Shown in pieces: positions 55,892 to 64,000 of a stretch of 64,000 nt of DNA. This DNA comes from Allomuricauda sp. (GTDB taxonomy: Bacteria; Bacteroidota; Bacteroidia; Flavobacteriales; Flavobacteriaceae). How positions within the stretch are numbered: position 1 is the stretch's first letter; each line of letters starts with the position of its first letter. Below the pieces are notes generated by a model. It did not search any database. It worked only from the letters and a program-made list of their open reading frames with translations, and was not told the DNA's origin. The DNA lies in NCBI RefSeq assembly GCF_028280385.1, contig NZ_JANQLX010000013.1, positions 62,001 to 126,000 on the forward strand, written 5' to 3'. Position numbers and translations under genes: made by a program.

Positions 55892-56803
55892 ATGACCGAG
55901 AAAGACTTAAACATATTAAAATCATTATTAGAACGGACTGAAAACCTTCCAGATATTCTGCATTTAAGAGCAGCACCTTTAGGTTATAAATTAACCCAAA
56001 ATGATAAAGATTTACTTCTCGACACATATCAGAAATTAGATGATATTTTAAAAGAAGTTGCGGCTTTTATCAATGTTAAATTTCCAGGCAGACATGATTA
56101 CATACAACCTTGGAATGAAATAGATTTTGACACAAAGATTGGTGGAATGAAAATAGTTACGACTGATAGAGAACACACCAAATCAGCGTGGAAAAAAGGA
56201 ATGTTTGATTTAAAAAGTTTAATAAAATCACTTATTAACGAAGTCAGACTTCTTGTTGATGATGAAAATGAAATGAAAAGAAACCCATTATTTGATGAAA
56301 ATGAATGGACCAAATATTTGGACAAGCGACTTGAAAAAAGAGCTGACCAAGCGGATTTTTTTCTTGATATGATAGTCGAAAAAGGACTTATCAATTTGGA
56401 CAAGTTATCAGTAAGAAAGCATTTTAAAAGCTGGTTTAAAGAGACTCAAAATTTCGATTTACAATTTAAAGATGGAGACTTCGCAATTGAGGACGGAGAT
56501 ATTCAAGTTGTTCCAGATTTCAATAAAAACAATATTCCTGAATTTCTAAATTGGTTCGAAAAGAAAGGCAATAGTTTTATGGATTATTTAAAAGAACAAG
56601 GCGTGAATGTAAAGAAAGGTGCAAAAGAGGCAATTATCAATAATGGAAATATGATAATTAACAAAAAGTCGAAAACTGGAAAGCAAACTCTCATTAACGG
56701 AAAAGAACAAAAAGAATCGAATTGGTCAAAGGCAAACGTTATAATAGCTTTAATTATTGGAATAGCAACAATCGTCGGAATCGTTTGGCAAATAATGAAT
56801 TAA
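55892..56803 (+). CDS. Unknown protein with C-terminal membrane anchor, 303 aa
   Basis: A soluble helical part (about 1-275), then a hydrophobic tail (VIIALIIGIATIVGIVWQI, about 282-300) as a single membrane anchor. A lysine-rich linker (about 235-275) precedes it. I recognise no family. A tail-anchored protein among defence-like genes could be an effector or sensor. Confidence 0.65.
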   Translation: MTEKDLNILKSLLERTENLPDILHLRAAPLGYKLTQNDKDLLLDTYQKLDDILKEVAAFINVKFPGRHDYIQPWNEIDFDTKIGGMKIVTTDREHTKSAWKKGMFDLKSLIKSLINEVRLLVDDENEMKRNPLFDENEWTKYLDKRLEKRADQADFFLDMIVEKGLINLDKLSVRKHFKSWFKETQNFDLQFKDGDFAIEDGDIQVVPDFNKNNIPEFLNWFEKKGNSFMDYLKEQGVNVKKGAKEAIINNGNMIINKKSKTGKQTLINGKEQKESNWSKANVIIALIIGIATIVGIVWQIMN

Positions 56804-56813
56804 AAACTACCCA

Positions 56814-56938
56814 CAACAATGGTTATAAGTAATTGCTACTACTCGCCTACTTCTGAAAATCCTCTCGGATTTTCGGTTTGGTGTATACTTACACAATTAA
56901 GTGCTAAACCACGCAACTACTCATAACCGAGACCGTTG
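56814..56938. repeat. attC-like palindromic site D (best preserved)
   Basis: Nested pairs: CAAC (56814-56817) / GTTG (56935-56938); GGTTATAAGTAATTGC (56821-56836) / GCAACTACTCATAACC (56913-56928); and a perfect central hairpin GAAAATCC (56855-56862) / GGATTTTC (56867-56874). The outer CAAC and GTTG resemble the R boxes of integron attC sites, but the full RYYYAAC/GTTRRRY consensus is not met. It starts 10 bp after the preceding stop. Confidence 0.65.
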
Positions 56939-56961
56939 CCAATTTGGCGAACTAAAGATAA

Positions 56962-58167
56962 ATGTCAGAGAAACCAAAAATTTTATTAGACAGACAAACT
57001 TTAACAGTTAAAGCAGTTATCAACGAAATTGAGGTTTCGAATTCGGGAAGGCTTGTTTGCAAATTAAGAGGAGTTTCAATAATTCCAGTTCAAGTTAAAA
57101 TAGAGCCTCTAAAAATTAAAGAGAATCTTGTTAGGAAATCACCCGAAAATCAAATTGACATTCAAAATAAGCTTTTTGAGGAGAACTATTATGTAAATGT
57201 GCTTGATTATAGCCTTGGCGAGATATCTTTTGCGGCAAACTTTATCTGTCAAAAATGGGCTGTACACATTTGGAACTTGTTAAATGATGACAATCCAGAG
57301 AAAAAACAAGCGCAAATAACCCTTACAACGGAGGCAATAAAGAAACAAGTTCTAAAAGAAAACCCGAATTTGTTTAAAAGTCTATCTGATATAGATGATT
57401 TCTGTATTTATCATAAGATAAGTGTAGACGACTTCGTTGTTCCTGCCAAATTCAGTCAATTGGAAATCGAACTTGAAGCTATTTCTGCAAGATTGGGATC
57501 TGAGATATTCTTTTTTAGGAAAAAACTGTTTGCTGAATTATTCATTCAAAAAATTGATAGCAAACTATTTACTTTCGAGAAATCAGAAAAAAAAGCCATC
57601 AACTCGACCAATAAAGTAATCTATCAGAAATGGAAATCTGAAATCCTAAATGAAATTCAAGCAGTCCAGAAATATATAAAATCCCCATTCATATTTGAGG
57701 ACTTTGAACAGTTCTTTAATTATGATTCTATTGAAGATTTTGTTCCAATCGATGAATTGGCGCAAGATTTGGTATCAGAAACATTCTATTGGATTGATGA
57801 CTTTCCGAAAGTCAAAGATAGATTTACGAGAGCAGTTGAACTATATAATGCAAAATCGGACTTTATTGATTGCGTGAATAACTTAAGGCTTACATTGGAG
57901 ATACTCGTTAAAAACATTTTAAAGAATGACAAAAATCTTGAAAATCAGTTGCGAGAAATTGGAAAATATCAAGAAAGTTTGGGAATCGGTGTCGAAATCA
58001 GAAACACTTTCAACAAGGTGCTAGATTATTATAACAAGTACCAAAATAAGCGTGTAAAGCACGACACTGATATAAACAGCGAACACGAAGTTGAATTTAT
58101 TTTTGGTTTAACAATGATATTCATTAGAATGTTAATCAAGCCGAATAATGAATTAAATAGAAAATGA
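56962..58167 (+). CDS. Unknown protein with HEPN-like C-terminus, 401 aa
   Basis: The N-terminal part (about 1-130) is beta-rich; the middle is helical. The C-terminal 100 residues (FIDCVNNLRLTLEILVKN ... QNKRVKHD ... FIFGLTMIFIRMLIK) look like a HEPN-type helical bundle with an Arg-x2-His pair, found in abortive-infection proteins. I do not recognise an exact family. If the HEPN reading is right, it may be an RNase effector. Confidence 0.6.
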   Translation: MSEKPKILLDRQTLTVKAVINEIEVSNSGRLVCKLRGVSIIPVQVKIEPLKIKENLVRKSPENQIDIQNKLFEENYYVNVLDYSLGEISFAANFICQKWAVHIWNLLNDDNPEKKQAQITLTTEAIKKQVLKENPNLFKSLSDIDDFCIYHKISVDDFVVPAKFSQLEIELEAISARLGSEIFFFRKKLFAELFIQKIDSKLFTFEKSEKKAINSTNKVIYQKWKSEILNEIQAVQKYIKSPFIFEDFEQFFNYDSIEDFVPIDELAQDLVSETFYWIDDFPKVKDRFTRAVELYNAKSDFIDCVNNLRLTLEILVKNILKNDKNLENQLREIGKYQESLGIGVEIRNTFNKVLDYYNKYQNKRVKHDTDINSEHEVEFIFGLTMIFIRMLIKPNNELNRK

Positions 58168-58171
58168 AAAC

Positions 58172-58235
58172 TGGCTATAACATCGTATCTAAGCTTTAGG
58201 CTGTTCCTGCGGTTTATGTAGAAACCGTTAACAAC
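58172..58235. repeat. attC-like site E (reduced)
   Basis: Starts 4 bp after the stop with GGCTATAACATCG. It contains a hairpin CGGTTT (58210-58215) / AAACCG (58222-58227) and ends near GTTAACAAC. The right arm does not pair with the left, so this is the weakest of the series. The following AATTTGGCGAAC (58253-58264) is also found at the end of site D (56941-56952). Confidence 0.4.
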
Positions 58236-58256
58236 AAATAAAACTTAAAAAGAAAT

Positions 58257-58922
58257 TTGGCGAACAAAATCAAAATCAATAACGATTTGTGGTTTACCGT
58301 GTTAGGGAACAAGCTGATATTTGGAAGCTCTAAAAAGCAACAAAACTATCATCATACCATCTCATATGGAAATAATTCTGGCTATTTTGATTTGCATTTA
58401 AAGAATGAGAAAACTGGAAAATACTTCACGGTTTTCACATTTTCTCATCAAAACCTTCTCGAAATTATGCCTCAGTTATTTTACAAGGTTTATAATTCAA
58501 TTCTAGATTTAAGAAAAATTGAGAAGAATCACTTCAAGACGAAAGAATTTGAAGTATTTGAAATCGATGAATTAGGGGATTTAACTGAAGAGTTAGGGAT
58601 TTTAACAAAGAAGAATAGGATTCAAATTAATCAGGACTCAGATGAATTTAGGGCATTTGTAGACTTATTGCTAAAGAAACACAAACTGATTAAAGTCAAT
58701 CTAGAAAAAATTGCAGATAGAAATCAGTTTCATGGAATTGCAAAATCACCAAAGGGTAATTATTTCTTAATCAAGAGTCCATACTTAGGAAATGACATTT
58801 TTATTTTAAACAATATTGACCTAGAAGTAGAATCCGTTTTAAGAAAAATCCTTGGCGACGATGTCTTCGGACAAATTCTGGAAAGGATTAAAGAGGGTAT
58901 TATTGAACTGAAAAAACAATAA
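58257..58922 (+). CDS. Unknown cassette protein, 221 aa
   Basis: Starts with TTG at 58257 (MANKIKINNDLWFTVLGNK); no ATG is in frame until about residue 70. Soluble, lysine-rich, probably beta then helical, with no motif recognised. The TTG lies inside a 12-mer shared with the end of site D, so the start seems to have been formed at the cassette boundary. Confidence 0.6.
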   Translation: MANKIKINNDLWFTVLGNKLIFGSSKKQQNYHHTISYGNNSGYFDLHLKNEKTGKYFTVFTFSHQNLLEIMPQLFYKVYNSILDLRKIEKNHFKTKEFEVFEIDELGDLTEELGILTKKNRIQINQDSDEFRAFVDLLLKKHKLIKVNLEKIADRNQFHGIAKSPKGNYFLIKSPYLGNDIFILNNIDLEVESVLRKILGDDVFGQILERIKEGIIELKKQ

Positions 58923-58929
58923 ATACTTT

Positions 58930-59061
58930 GTTGCTAACAGGTGTTATATTTCATTGCTAATTTTTGACTACATTCAAACTCCCAAACTATTTATTCTACT
59001 GAATTCAATATGAATGATTTCCTATAGAAATGTCTACAGCGAAATCATAACCTTATTGTTG
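58930..59061. repeat. attC-like site F
   Basis: Left arm TTGCTAACAGGTGTTATATTTC (split as TTGCTAACAGG and TGTTATATTTC) and right arm GAAATCATAACC...TTGTTG are inversely related with mismatches, and a shared GACTACA / TGTCTAC pair lies further in. It fills the gap from 8 bp after one stop to 13 bp before the next start. Confidence 0.5.
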
Positions 59062-59074
59062 TTTTTATACGATT

Positions 59075-59863
59075 ATGATTTTAAATCAAAGAGAAAAGAC
59101 TGAAGTTCTAGCACTTTTAGCCTCAATCGAGGTTAATCTGAAATACAAGGAGGAAAAAAATGAAGCAATCTTTATTTCACATCCTGAATTTGATATTATC
59201 AAGGCCAGAATTCAACGGAATGGCGAAAACTTTGAGCTTGAATATTTCCAGTCTACCACCAATAAAGTTGTCCCTGTTAGCGTAAAAGATTTTCCATCCC
59301 TTAAGTATCGACTTTCACAATGGTTCAACCTTATAAAAAAAGACTACCCTAAAATCCTACAAAAAAAGGATAACATAGATAGGCTTAATGGGAGGTACTA
59401 TAAAATCCTTAAAGAAGCCATTATAATTAAAAATTTAGGCTTCGAAGAGAGTTCGGGTATGATATTTAGAAAGGCTCTGGAAATACTAATAAAAGATTAC
59501 TTATTATTTCTTTTACCCTCATTTGAAGACAAGATATTAAATAGTACAATTGGCGGATTATTGAAATATTTCTATAAGAATAAGGAGGGAGAGTTTGATG
59601 TTAAACAAAACCCAGAATTTGAATCAATTAATGCAGAACTAAAGGAAATAAAGTCACTTTGCAGAAAGATAAAAACGTCATTTGATATTGGAAACGATTT
59701 TGCTCATTATGAAAGAAGATTGGCAAAATTTACCACAGAAGAATTACTTTCAAATATTTTAAAAATAGAACATTTTATCGACCTCCATATGCAGGAAGAA
59801 TACCTTAAAGACATGAAAGCCTTTTTGAATGCTGAATTTGATTCCGATGAACTAATTAATTAA
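59075..59863 (+). CDS. DUF4145-domain protein
   Basis: A 262-aa protein. Residues about 115-230 carry the DUF4145 pattern (GFEESSGMIFRKALEILIKDYL, then NDFAHYERRLAKFTTEELLSNILKIEHFI), a HEPN-related helical domain often found in restriction or abortive-infection loci. The N-terminal half is beta-rich and unassigned. Last plus-strand cassette gene. After its stop a half-site ACAACAAGGGACATCATTC (59872-59890) resembles the left arms of the other sites. Confidence 0.75.
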   Translation: MILNQREKTEVLALLASIEVNLKYKEEKNEAIFISHPEFDIIKARIQRNGENFELEYFQSTTNKVVPVSVKDFPSLKYRLSQWFNLIKKDYPKILQKKDNIDRLNGRYYKILKEAIIIKNLGFEESSGMIFRKALEILIKDYLLFLLPSFEDKILNSTIGGLLKYFYKNKEGEFDVKQNPEFESINAELKEIKSLCRKIKTSFDIGNDFAHYERRLAKFTTEELLSNILKIEHFIDLHMQEEYLKDMKAFLNAEFDSDELIN

Positions 59864-60050
59864 GTGCCAATTACAACAAGGGACATCATTCATTGCGGCT
59901 TTATAGCCTAGTTAATCATATTAATTGTTACCATGACCGGATACCATACCAGGAAACCCTACCCCAAACCATAGTCAAACCTTCAGGCAAAGTTAAAATC
60001 AATTGGAAACCCAATAACCGATGTGATCAACTTTTCGAATCATCGGAATT

Positions 60051-60260
60051 TCAGTTGCCTTGCCTTAGAATATCCCTAACAAATCTGATGGCAGATGCTA
60101 CGTTCTGTACATCCCTTCGCTCAAAGGTGTCTTCCTCTAAATAGAACAGCATTTCCGTGGCCAAATTTAGAACCTCAGCCAAGTCCTCCCTTGAGCCGTA
60201 GGCCTCTTGTAATAATTTGGATAGGTCGCCATTTTTTTTATCATCAAAACCTTTGGACAT
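60051..60260 (-). CDS. Small acidic helical protein, 69 aa
   Basis: MSKGFDDKKNGDLSKLLQEA then VLNLATEMLFYLEEDTFERR and IRFVRDILRQG. A compact all-helical protein with no motif recognised. Its coding look and the ATG with a clear spacer are better than the overlapping plus-strand frame. It could be a small immunity or antitoxin-type partner of the nuclease-like gene 49 bp upstream (inference). Confidence 0.6.
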   Translation of the reverse strand: MSKGFDDKKNGDLSKLLQEAYGSREDLAEVLNLATEMLFYLEEDTFERRDVQNVASAIRFVRDILRQGN

Positions 60261-60309
60261 TGTTATAAAGAATGATTATGCCAAAGTAAGGTCATTACAT
60301 AATGTGATC

Positions 60310-60945
60310 CTAAATTTTCTTGGGTACACCCTGCAAAATGTTCGTGGCTATCGTCTTGAATTGCTCAATTACCATTGGCCTTAAACTAAATGAGGCTGTT
60401 TTAGAAATTTCATAACGTTCAATGTTGGAATCTTCGGTTAGGTCAATTTCCTTGGCCTTTACGAACTCCTCAATATGTATCAGGTATATGTATTCACAAC
60501 CAACAATGAAAAAGAACGTATTGGGATAACAGTGCATATAGTTTTCAAGGTCTATTTTGCGGTTCAGTTTATACTTTGAGGACGAACAAAACTTAACCTC
60601 AACATAAAAAATTTCATTGTTGGTAGGGTCTAAAATTACTAAGTCTGGTGCTATACGAAGGGAAATGGATTGCTTTGTGTCATTACCTTTAATTTGCTGC
60701 AATAAAAAAGGATAATTGTTTTCAATTCCAAATTTATAAACCTGATACCCTTCACTAAGGAACAACTCTTGTACGATGTTTTCAGCTATTCTACCCTTTA
60801 TTAATTGATACTTAAAGTTCAGCTCATTTTTGGTAAGCCTGTCATTAATCTTTTGCGTACCGACTTTTTTGTAATCGCTTTCTGGTTCAGCTACTATTAA
60901 CAACGAGGCATCCTCTTCTGATTGGTAGTTATCGGTTTTGTCCAT
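60310..60945 (-). CDS. PD-(D/E)XK nuclease-like protein, 211 aa
   Basis: The restriction-endonuclease fold core is visible: GRIAENIVQELFLSEGYQV (helix with Glu), then RIAPDLVILDP (Asp of PD), then IFYVEVKFCSSS (Glu-x-Lys). All three catalytic residues are intact. N- and C-terminal extensions are unassigned. There is no methyltransferase partner in the window. It may act on invading DNA or in island maintenance. Confidence 0.72.
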   Translation of the reverse strand: MDKTDNYQSEEDASLLIVAEPESDYKKVGTQKINDRLTKNELNFKYQLIKGRIAENIVQELFLSEGYQVYKFGIENNYPFLLQQIKGNDTKQSISLRIAPDLVILDPTNNEIFYVEVKFCSSSKYKLNRKIDLENYMHCYPNTFFFIVGCEYIYLIHIEEFVKAKEIDLTEDSNIERYEISKTASFSLRPMVIEQFKTIATNILQGVPKKI

Positions 60946-60957
60946 AGGGCCAATTTG

Positions 60958-61653
60958 TTATAAGGATAAAATCTTTCGTAAGGCTGGCATGGCTTCACCT
61001 TTAATTATCCACGATATCCCGAAAGGCACCACTGCCAAAGCCTCCATCCAAAAAACGATATTGTTTATCTTTTCGGCATTGAAGTAGCGTACAGCCAAAA
61101 AATATATTGCAAGTACCAATATTGCAAACCAGACAGTGCCACCCAAGAACCTATATAGTTTTCTTTTTGATTTTTTCGGTTCATCTCTCGTGAATTTGAA
61201 AATTGACATATATCCCATAAGAAAAACGAATACAGCCGCCGATATAAAATGAACACTATCTGTGAATTTATCATTATGCCCTAGCAATGGAAGATTGCAA
61301 CTGCCATTACATATTTTCCGAATAACATCGCTACCACTTTCATTACACGCTGTAGGAATAAGTACTACCAAAAGAGCAGCTAAGCCAGCAAGGTTTGTCA
61401 ACCAATCATCGTTTATCGGTTCTTTGCGACCGAATTGTTCTAAAGACTCTTTCCTAGAATAGCCCTTGTAAGATACTAGGAACAGTGCCAATGACGACAA
61501 CGTAATTATAAAATACAGCGATGGATTGGTAAGATAGTAGTAGTGGCTCATTGAAGATATGATATCAAAGCCACCTAATATTGGCAGCATAATGGGCAGT
61601 GAAATACCCAATATGCCAATCAATTTTTGAATCCTAAAGTCAGAATGTCTCAT
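60958..61653 (-). CDS. Multi-pass membrane protein of unknown function, 231 aa
   Basis: About six transmembrane helices (near 12-30, 45-62, 88-105, 132-152, 172-192, 200-220). A cytosolic or periplasmic loop holds Cys-rich CNESGSDVIRKICNGSCN. It resembles DUF998-like membrane proteins but I would not assign it. It starts 10 bp after the next upstream gene ends and is followed by the nuclease-like gene 12 bp away, so the three form an operon. Confidence 0.65.
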   Translation of the reverse strand: MRHSDFRIQKLIGILGISLPIMLPILGGFDIISSMSHYYYLTNPSLYFIITLSSLALFLVSYKGYSRKESLEQFGRKEPINDDWLTNLAGLAALLVVLIPTACNESGSDVIRKICNGSCNLPLLGHNDKFTDSVHFISAAVFVFLMGYMSIFKFTRDEPKKSKRKLYRFLGGTVWFAILVLAIYFLAVRYFNAEKINNIVFWMEALAVVPFGISWIIKGEAMPALRKILSL

Positions 61654-61663
61654 CTTATTTGCA

Positions 61664-62215
61664 TCATTTGATATCTTTCTCCTTTTTTAGGGGCTGTAAC
61701 CGCAGCTCTCTCAATTGGGTAACAAGACCCTCAACCTTTTTTGTCTTAGCAGCCACAATATCCTTATATATGGAATACGGTTCTATACCCAAAGTACCAA
61801 GAGCATCAATAACAGTACTTTCAGTTTTATTTTGGCCCATAGTGTCCAGTGACGTGAAAGCCTGATCGATATTCATAACCAAGTCATTGTACTTTTTAAT
61901 TCTATCACTAACCATCACGCCTTTTTTGATTTCTTTGTTGAAGTCCCTATATAGCTTTAACCCACTTTTCTCGGTCATATCAGCACAGAGTTGGTTTATA
62001 AGCACGTCGGAACTCTCTTTTACACTATAATAACAATCCTTGGCAGTTTCACCTTTTTCTATTGCCATTATTTCGGATACGGTCTTTACATGGCTCAGGT
62101 AGGCAATTAGCCCCAATTTCTTAGACTGTTCCAATTTTAGGTTGGGTTCACAGTCTTGAGCTGCAGAAGCAAGTGTGAATAATAATAATACGAAAAGACA
62201 AAACAGTTTTCTCAT
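61664..62215 (-). CDS. Exported protein of unknown function, 183 aa
   Basis: The ATG at 62215 (MRKLFCLFVLLLFTLASAAQ) gives a clear Sec signal peptide; the longer frame to 62278 is less likely. The mature part is helical with three cysteines. First gene of the minus-strand operon 61664-60310. No family recognised. Confidence 0.65.
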   Translation of the reverse strand: MRKLFCLFVLLLFTLASAAQDCEPNLKLEQSKKLGLIAYLSHVKTVSEIMAIEKGETAKDCYYSVKESSDVLINQLCADMTEKSGLKLYRDFNKEIKKGVMVSDRIKKYNDLVMNIDQAFTSLDTMGQNKTESTVIDALGTLGIEPYSIYKDIVAAKTKKVEGLVTQLRELRLQPLKKEKDIK

Positions 62216-62295
62216 TCTGATTGGTTTTGGTTTGACAATAAGTGATAGGGGGATGTACTCGTAATATATATTTTCCAATTGAGATTCTGTTAAAT

Positions 62296-62322
62296 AAAAA
62301 CCTTAGAAATTCTGGGGTTTTT
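62296..62322. terminator. Hairpin between the island operon and truncated comM
   Basis: AAAAACC (62296-62302) pairs with GGTTTTT (62316-62322), with inner AGAA/TTCT. T-runs on both strands make it a possible bidirectional terminator, for example stopping comM transcription entering the island. The rest of 62216-62453 shows nothing I recognise. Confidence 0.55.
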
Positions 62323-62453
62323 CTACAATTACTGCAATAAACTGTTCTCATTGAATGAGTCGTTCTTCTGTCCAAGTAGCATTAGAACATGATACCACAT
62401 GCAATGGAAGCCATACCGCAGCAATCTGAACCAACGTGGCAAGTCTGTCTTTT

Positions 62454-63920
62454 TCAATTTAAGAATATCTGCTTACAATCAAATTTTGTTATTTTAAGGA
62501 TCCTATCATAGGCCCTGGCCGAAAGATGTAACTGTTCCATGGCATTTTTTAGGAGCTGTTTGGTGTCCCCATCCAATTTACAGTGTTCCCGAATATGCTT
62601 TGTTCCCATTTGTGCATTGTAATGGACATGGTCCAGGTCCCGGAATCTGATGGTCTGGATGTCCCTGGCAACTACGACCCGTTTTCTTATTGACACACTG
62701 CCCTCCCCTTTTCGGTCTTCCGACAATTTTTCAAAGGGAACCGGAGCCACTTCAATATGGATGTCTATCCTATCCAATAACGGTCCGGATATTTTACCCA
62801 AATACCGTTGCATTTCCAAAGGAGATGAGCTCAAAGGAGCATCCGGGTCATTAAAATACCCGCCTGGACTGGGATTCATGCTGGCAACCAACATAAAACT
62901 ACTGGGATAAGTTACCGTGAATTTTGCCCGGGCTATGGTCACTTCCCGGTCTTCCATAGGTTGGCGCATGACCTCCAGTACGCGTCTTTCAAATTCCGGC
63001 AGTTCATCCAAAAACAAAACGCCATTGTGGGACAATGAAATTTCGCCGGGTTGTGGGTAGCTCCCACCTCCAACCAATGCTGCACTGCTGATGGTATGGT
63101 GTGGACTCCTAAAGGGTCGTTCGCTCATCAGGCCCATATGCTGTACCTTGCCCACCACACTGTGTATTTTTGTAGTTTCCAAAGCTTCTTCCACAGTCAT
63201 GGGTGGTAAAATGGAAGGCAGTCGCTTTGCGAGCATCGTCTTGCCAGCACCCGGAGGTCCTATCAAAATGATATTATGACCTCCAGCCGCAGCGATTTCC
63301 ATACAGCGTTTGATGCTCTCTTGCCCTTTGACATCAGCAAAATCAAATTCTGGGAAATCCAGGCTTCTTTCAAATTCACTTTGGAGGTCCAACGAGGTCT
63401 TTGGCAAGGACTTGCCGAGATCAAAAAAATCAATGACCTCTTGAATATGCTCCACTCCGTAAATATCCAAACCATCCACCACCGCAGCTTCCTTAGCATT
63501 GGCGCTGGGCAGGATAAACCCCTTAAAACCTTCTTCTTTGGCCTTTATGGCAATAGGTAGGGCTCCTTTTATGGGATTGACACCCCCATCCAACGAGAGT
63601 TCTCCCATAATGAGATAATCCTTTATCGTATTGGCCAAAATTTGATTGGAAGCGGCAAGAATGCCCAAGGCAAGAGTCAAATCATAGGCAGAACCTTCCT
63701 TGCGCAGATCGGCCGGTGCCATGTTAATGGTGATTTTCTTTCCGGGAATTCGATAGCCATTGTTCTGCAGGGCCGCTGCAATGCGATAATTGCTCTCTTT
63801 AATGGCATTATCCGGGAGCCCCACCAAATAATAGCCCACTCCCTGATCTACATTGACCTCTACAATAATGGTTTGGGCTTCCACCCCAAATACCGCACTT
63901 CCATAAACTTTTATCAGCAT
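62454..63920 (-). pseudogene. comM: ComM/YifB Mg-chelatase-like AAA+ ATPase, truncated by the island
   Basis: ATG at 63920 (MLIKVYGSAVFGVE). ChlI-type domain at about 1-170, then an AAA+ module with Walker A GPPGAGKTMLAKRLPSI and Walker B GVLFLDELPEF, and the Mg-chelatase C-terminal bundle. The native sequence ends DRILK; the island then supplies 12 residues ending KQIFLN and a TGA. The lost tail of 35 residues is at 45109-45216. ComM-type helicases aid branch migration during natural transformation. Activity of the truncated form is unknown. Confidence 0.88.
62494..62496. other. Right attachment junction (attR core TTA)
   Basis: Island sequence TTGTTATTTTA ends here and comM continues AGGATCCTATC. 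Removing 45221-62496 gives CACCTTAAGGATCC, which keeps the comM frame. The crossover dinucleotide must be TT or TA within the shared TTA. Confidence 0.75.
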
Positions 63921-64000
63921 GACCAATCCCAGGGCGTTTAGCTGCCCTTAGATCGGAAATGTATGCGACAATTATTGAACGGTGAACCTCCGTTTGACGG

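Larger units (their letters stand above)
45221..62496. mobile_element. 17.3-kb serine-integrase island inserted in comM
   Basis: The island is bounded by the two halves of comM and a 3-bp TTA shared by both junctions. It carries a large serine recombinase at the left end, a 177-bp repeat array, a polymerase-like operon, a small serine resolvase, a run of palindrome-separated single genes, and four minus-strand genes. It is visibly richer in A+T than its flanks, especially 52.5-59.9 kb. No conjugation machinery was found, so it is an integrated element mobilised in some other way, or a satellite or defence island. Confidence 0.85.

Noticed and set aside
59893..60144. 83-aa plus-strand gene
   Set aside because: Overlaps the more plausible 69-aa minus-strand gene and resembles a shadow frame.
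45221..62496. Conjugative element or complete prophage
   Set aside because: No relaxase, type IV secretion, terminase, capsid or tail genes were recognised in the island.

Overview
The window looks like a chromosome segment of a marine-type Flavobacteriaceae bacterium (Bacteroidota), perhaps near Muricauda/Allomuricauda; the genus is inference. The signs are TTTG / TAnnTTTG-type promoter spacing, few clear Shine-Dalgarno sequences, class II IlvC, a DUF2911 protein, an orphan HSDR_N protein beside holA, and lipoprotein/OmpA styles typical of the phylum. No 16S or other marker is present, so the species cannot be named.

Positions 1-45,108 are ordinary core chromosome. They hold holA (partial), a glycosyltransferase, two related coiled-coil/OmpA proteins, threonylcarbamoyl-AMP synthase, an orphan sensor histidine kinase, a UvrD/PcrA helicase, an M20 amidohydrolase, a glutamate-synthase-like flavoprotein, a patatin, an M1 aminopeptidase and recG. 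A leucine operon (leuC-leuD-leuA-leuB, 21.7-26.5 kb, plus strand) follows. A valine/isoleucine operon (ilvD-ilvB-methyltransferase-ilvN-ilvC-ilvA, 38.9-31.4 kb, minus strand) lies close by, so most branched-chain amino-acid synthesis is in one neighbourhood, interrupted by gapN and a fucose-permease-like transporter. Next is a 5-oxoprolinase operon (pxpA-pxpB-pxpC) led by an Nramp-fold transporter that lacks the canonical metal-binding motif, then a BKACE-family enzyme and a GNAT protein.

Positions 45,221-62,496 are an AT-richer 17.3-kb island inserted inside the chromosomal comM/yifB gene. The last 36 codons of comM lie at 45,109-45,219 and the rest at about 62,497-63,920, both on the minus strand. 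The reading frame can be rejoined exactly across a 3-bp TTA shared by both junctions, and a large serine recombinase gene sits at the left junction. I infer site-specific integration by that enzyme.

The left half of the island holds the recombinase, a 177-bp tandem repeat array whose units carry a hairpin with partly compensatory changes, and an operon of small DNA-binding-like proteins. That operon ends in a minimal polymerase-like protein with family A / T7-RNA-polymerase-type motifs A, B and C. An 81-aa protein just after the array is a free-standing copy of the polymerase N-terminal domain. The right half holds a small serine resolvase and then a run of single genes, all on the plus strand: a potassium-channel-like protein, a TIR-like PF10137 protein, a DUF4145 protein and several unknowns. 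They are separated by long imperfect palindromes placed just after each stop codon. This looks like an integron-type cassette array without an integrase (inference). Four minus-strand genes close the island, one with a PD-(D/E)XK nuclease motif.

The strongest candidates for something undescribed are the repeat array with its polymerase operon, the palindrome-separated defence-like cassette array with a shared leader in front of the channel and TIR genes, and the reversible-looking interruption of comM.
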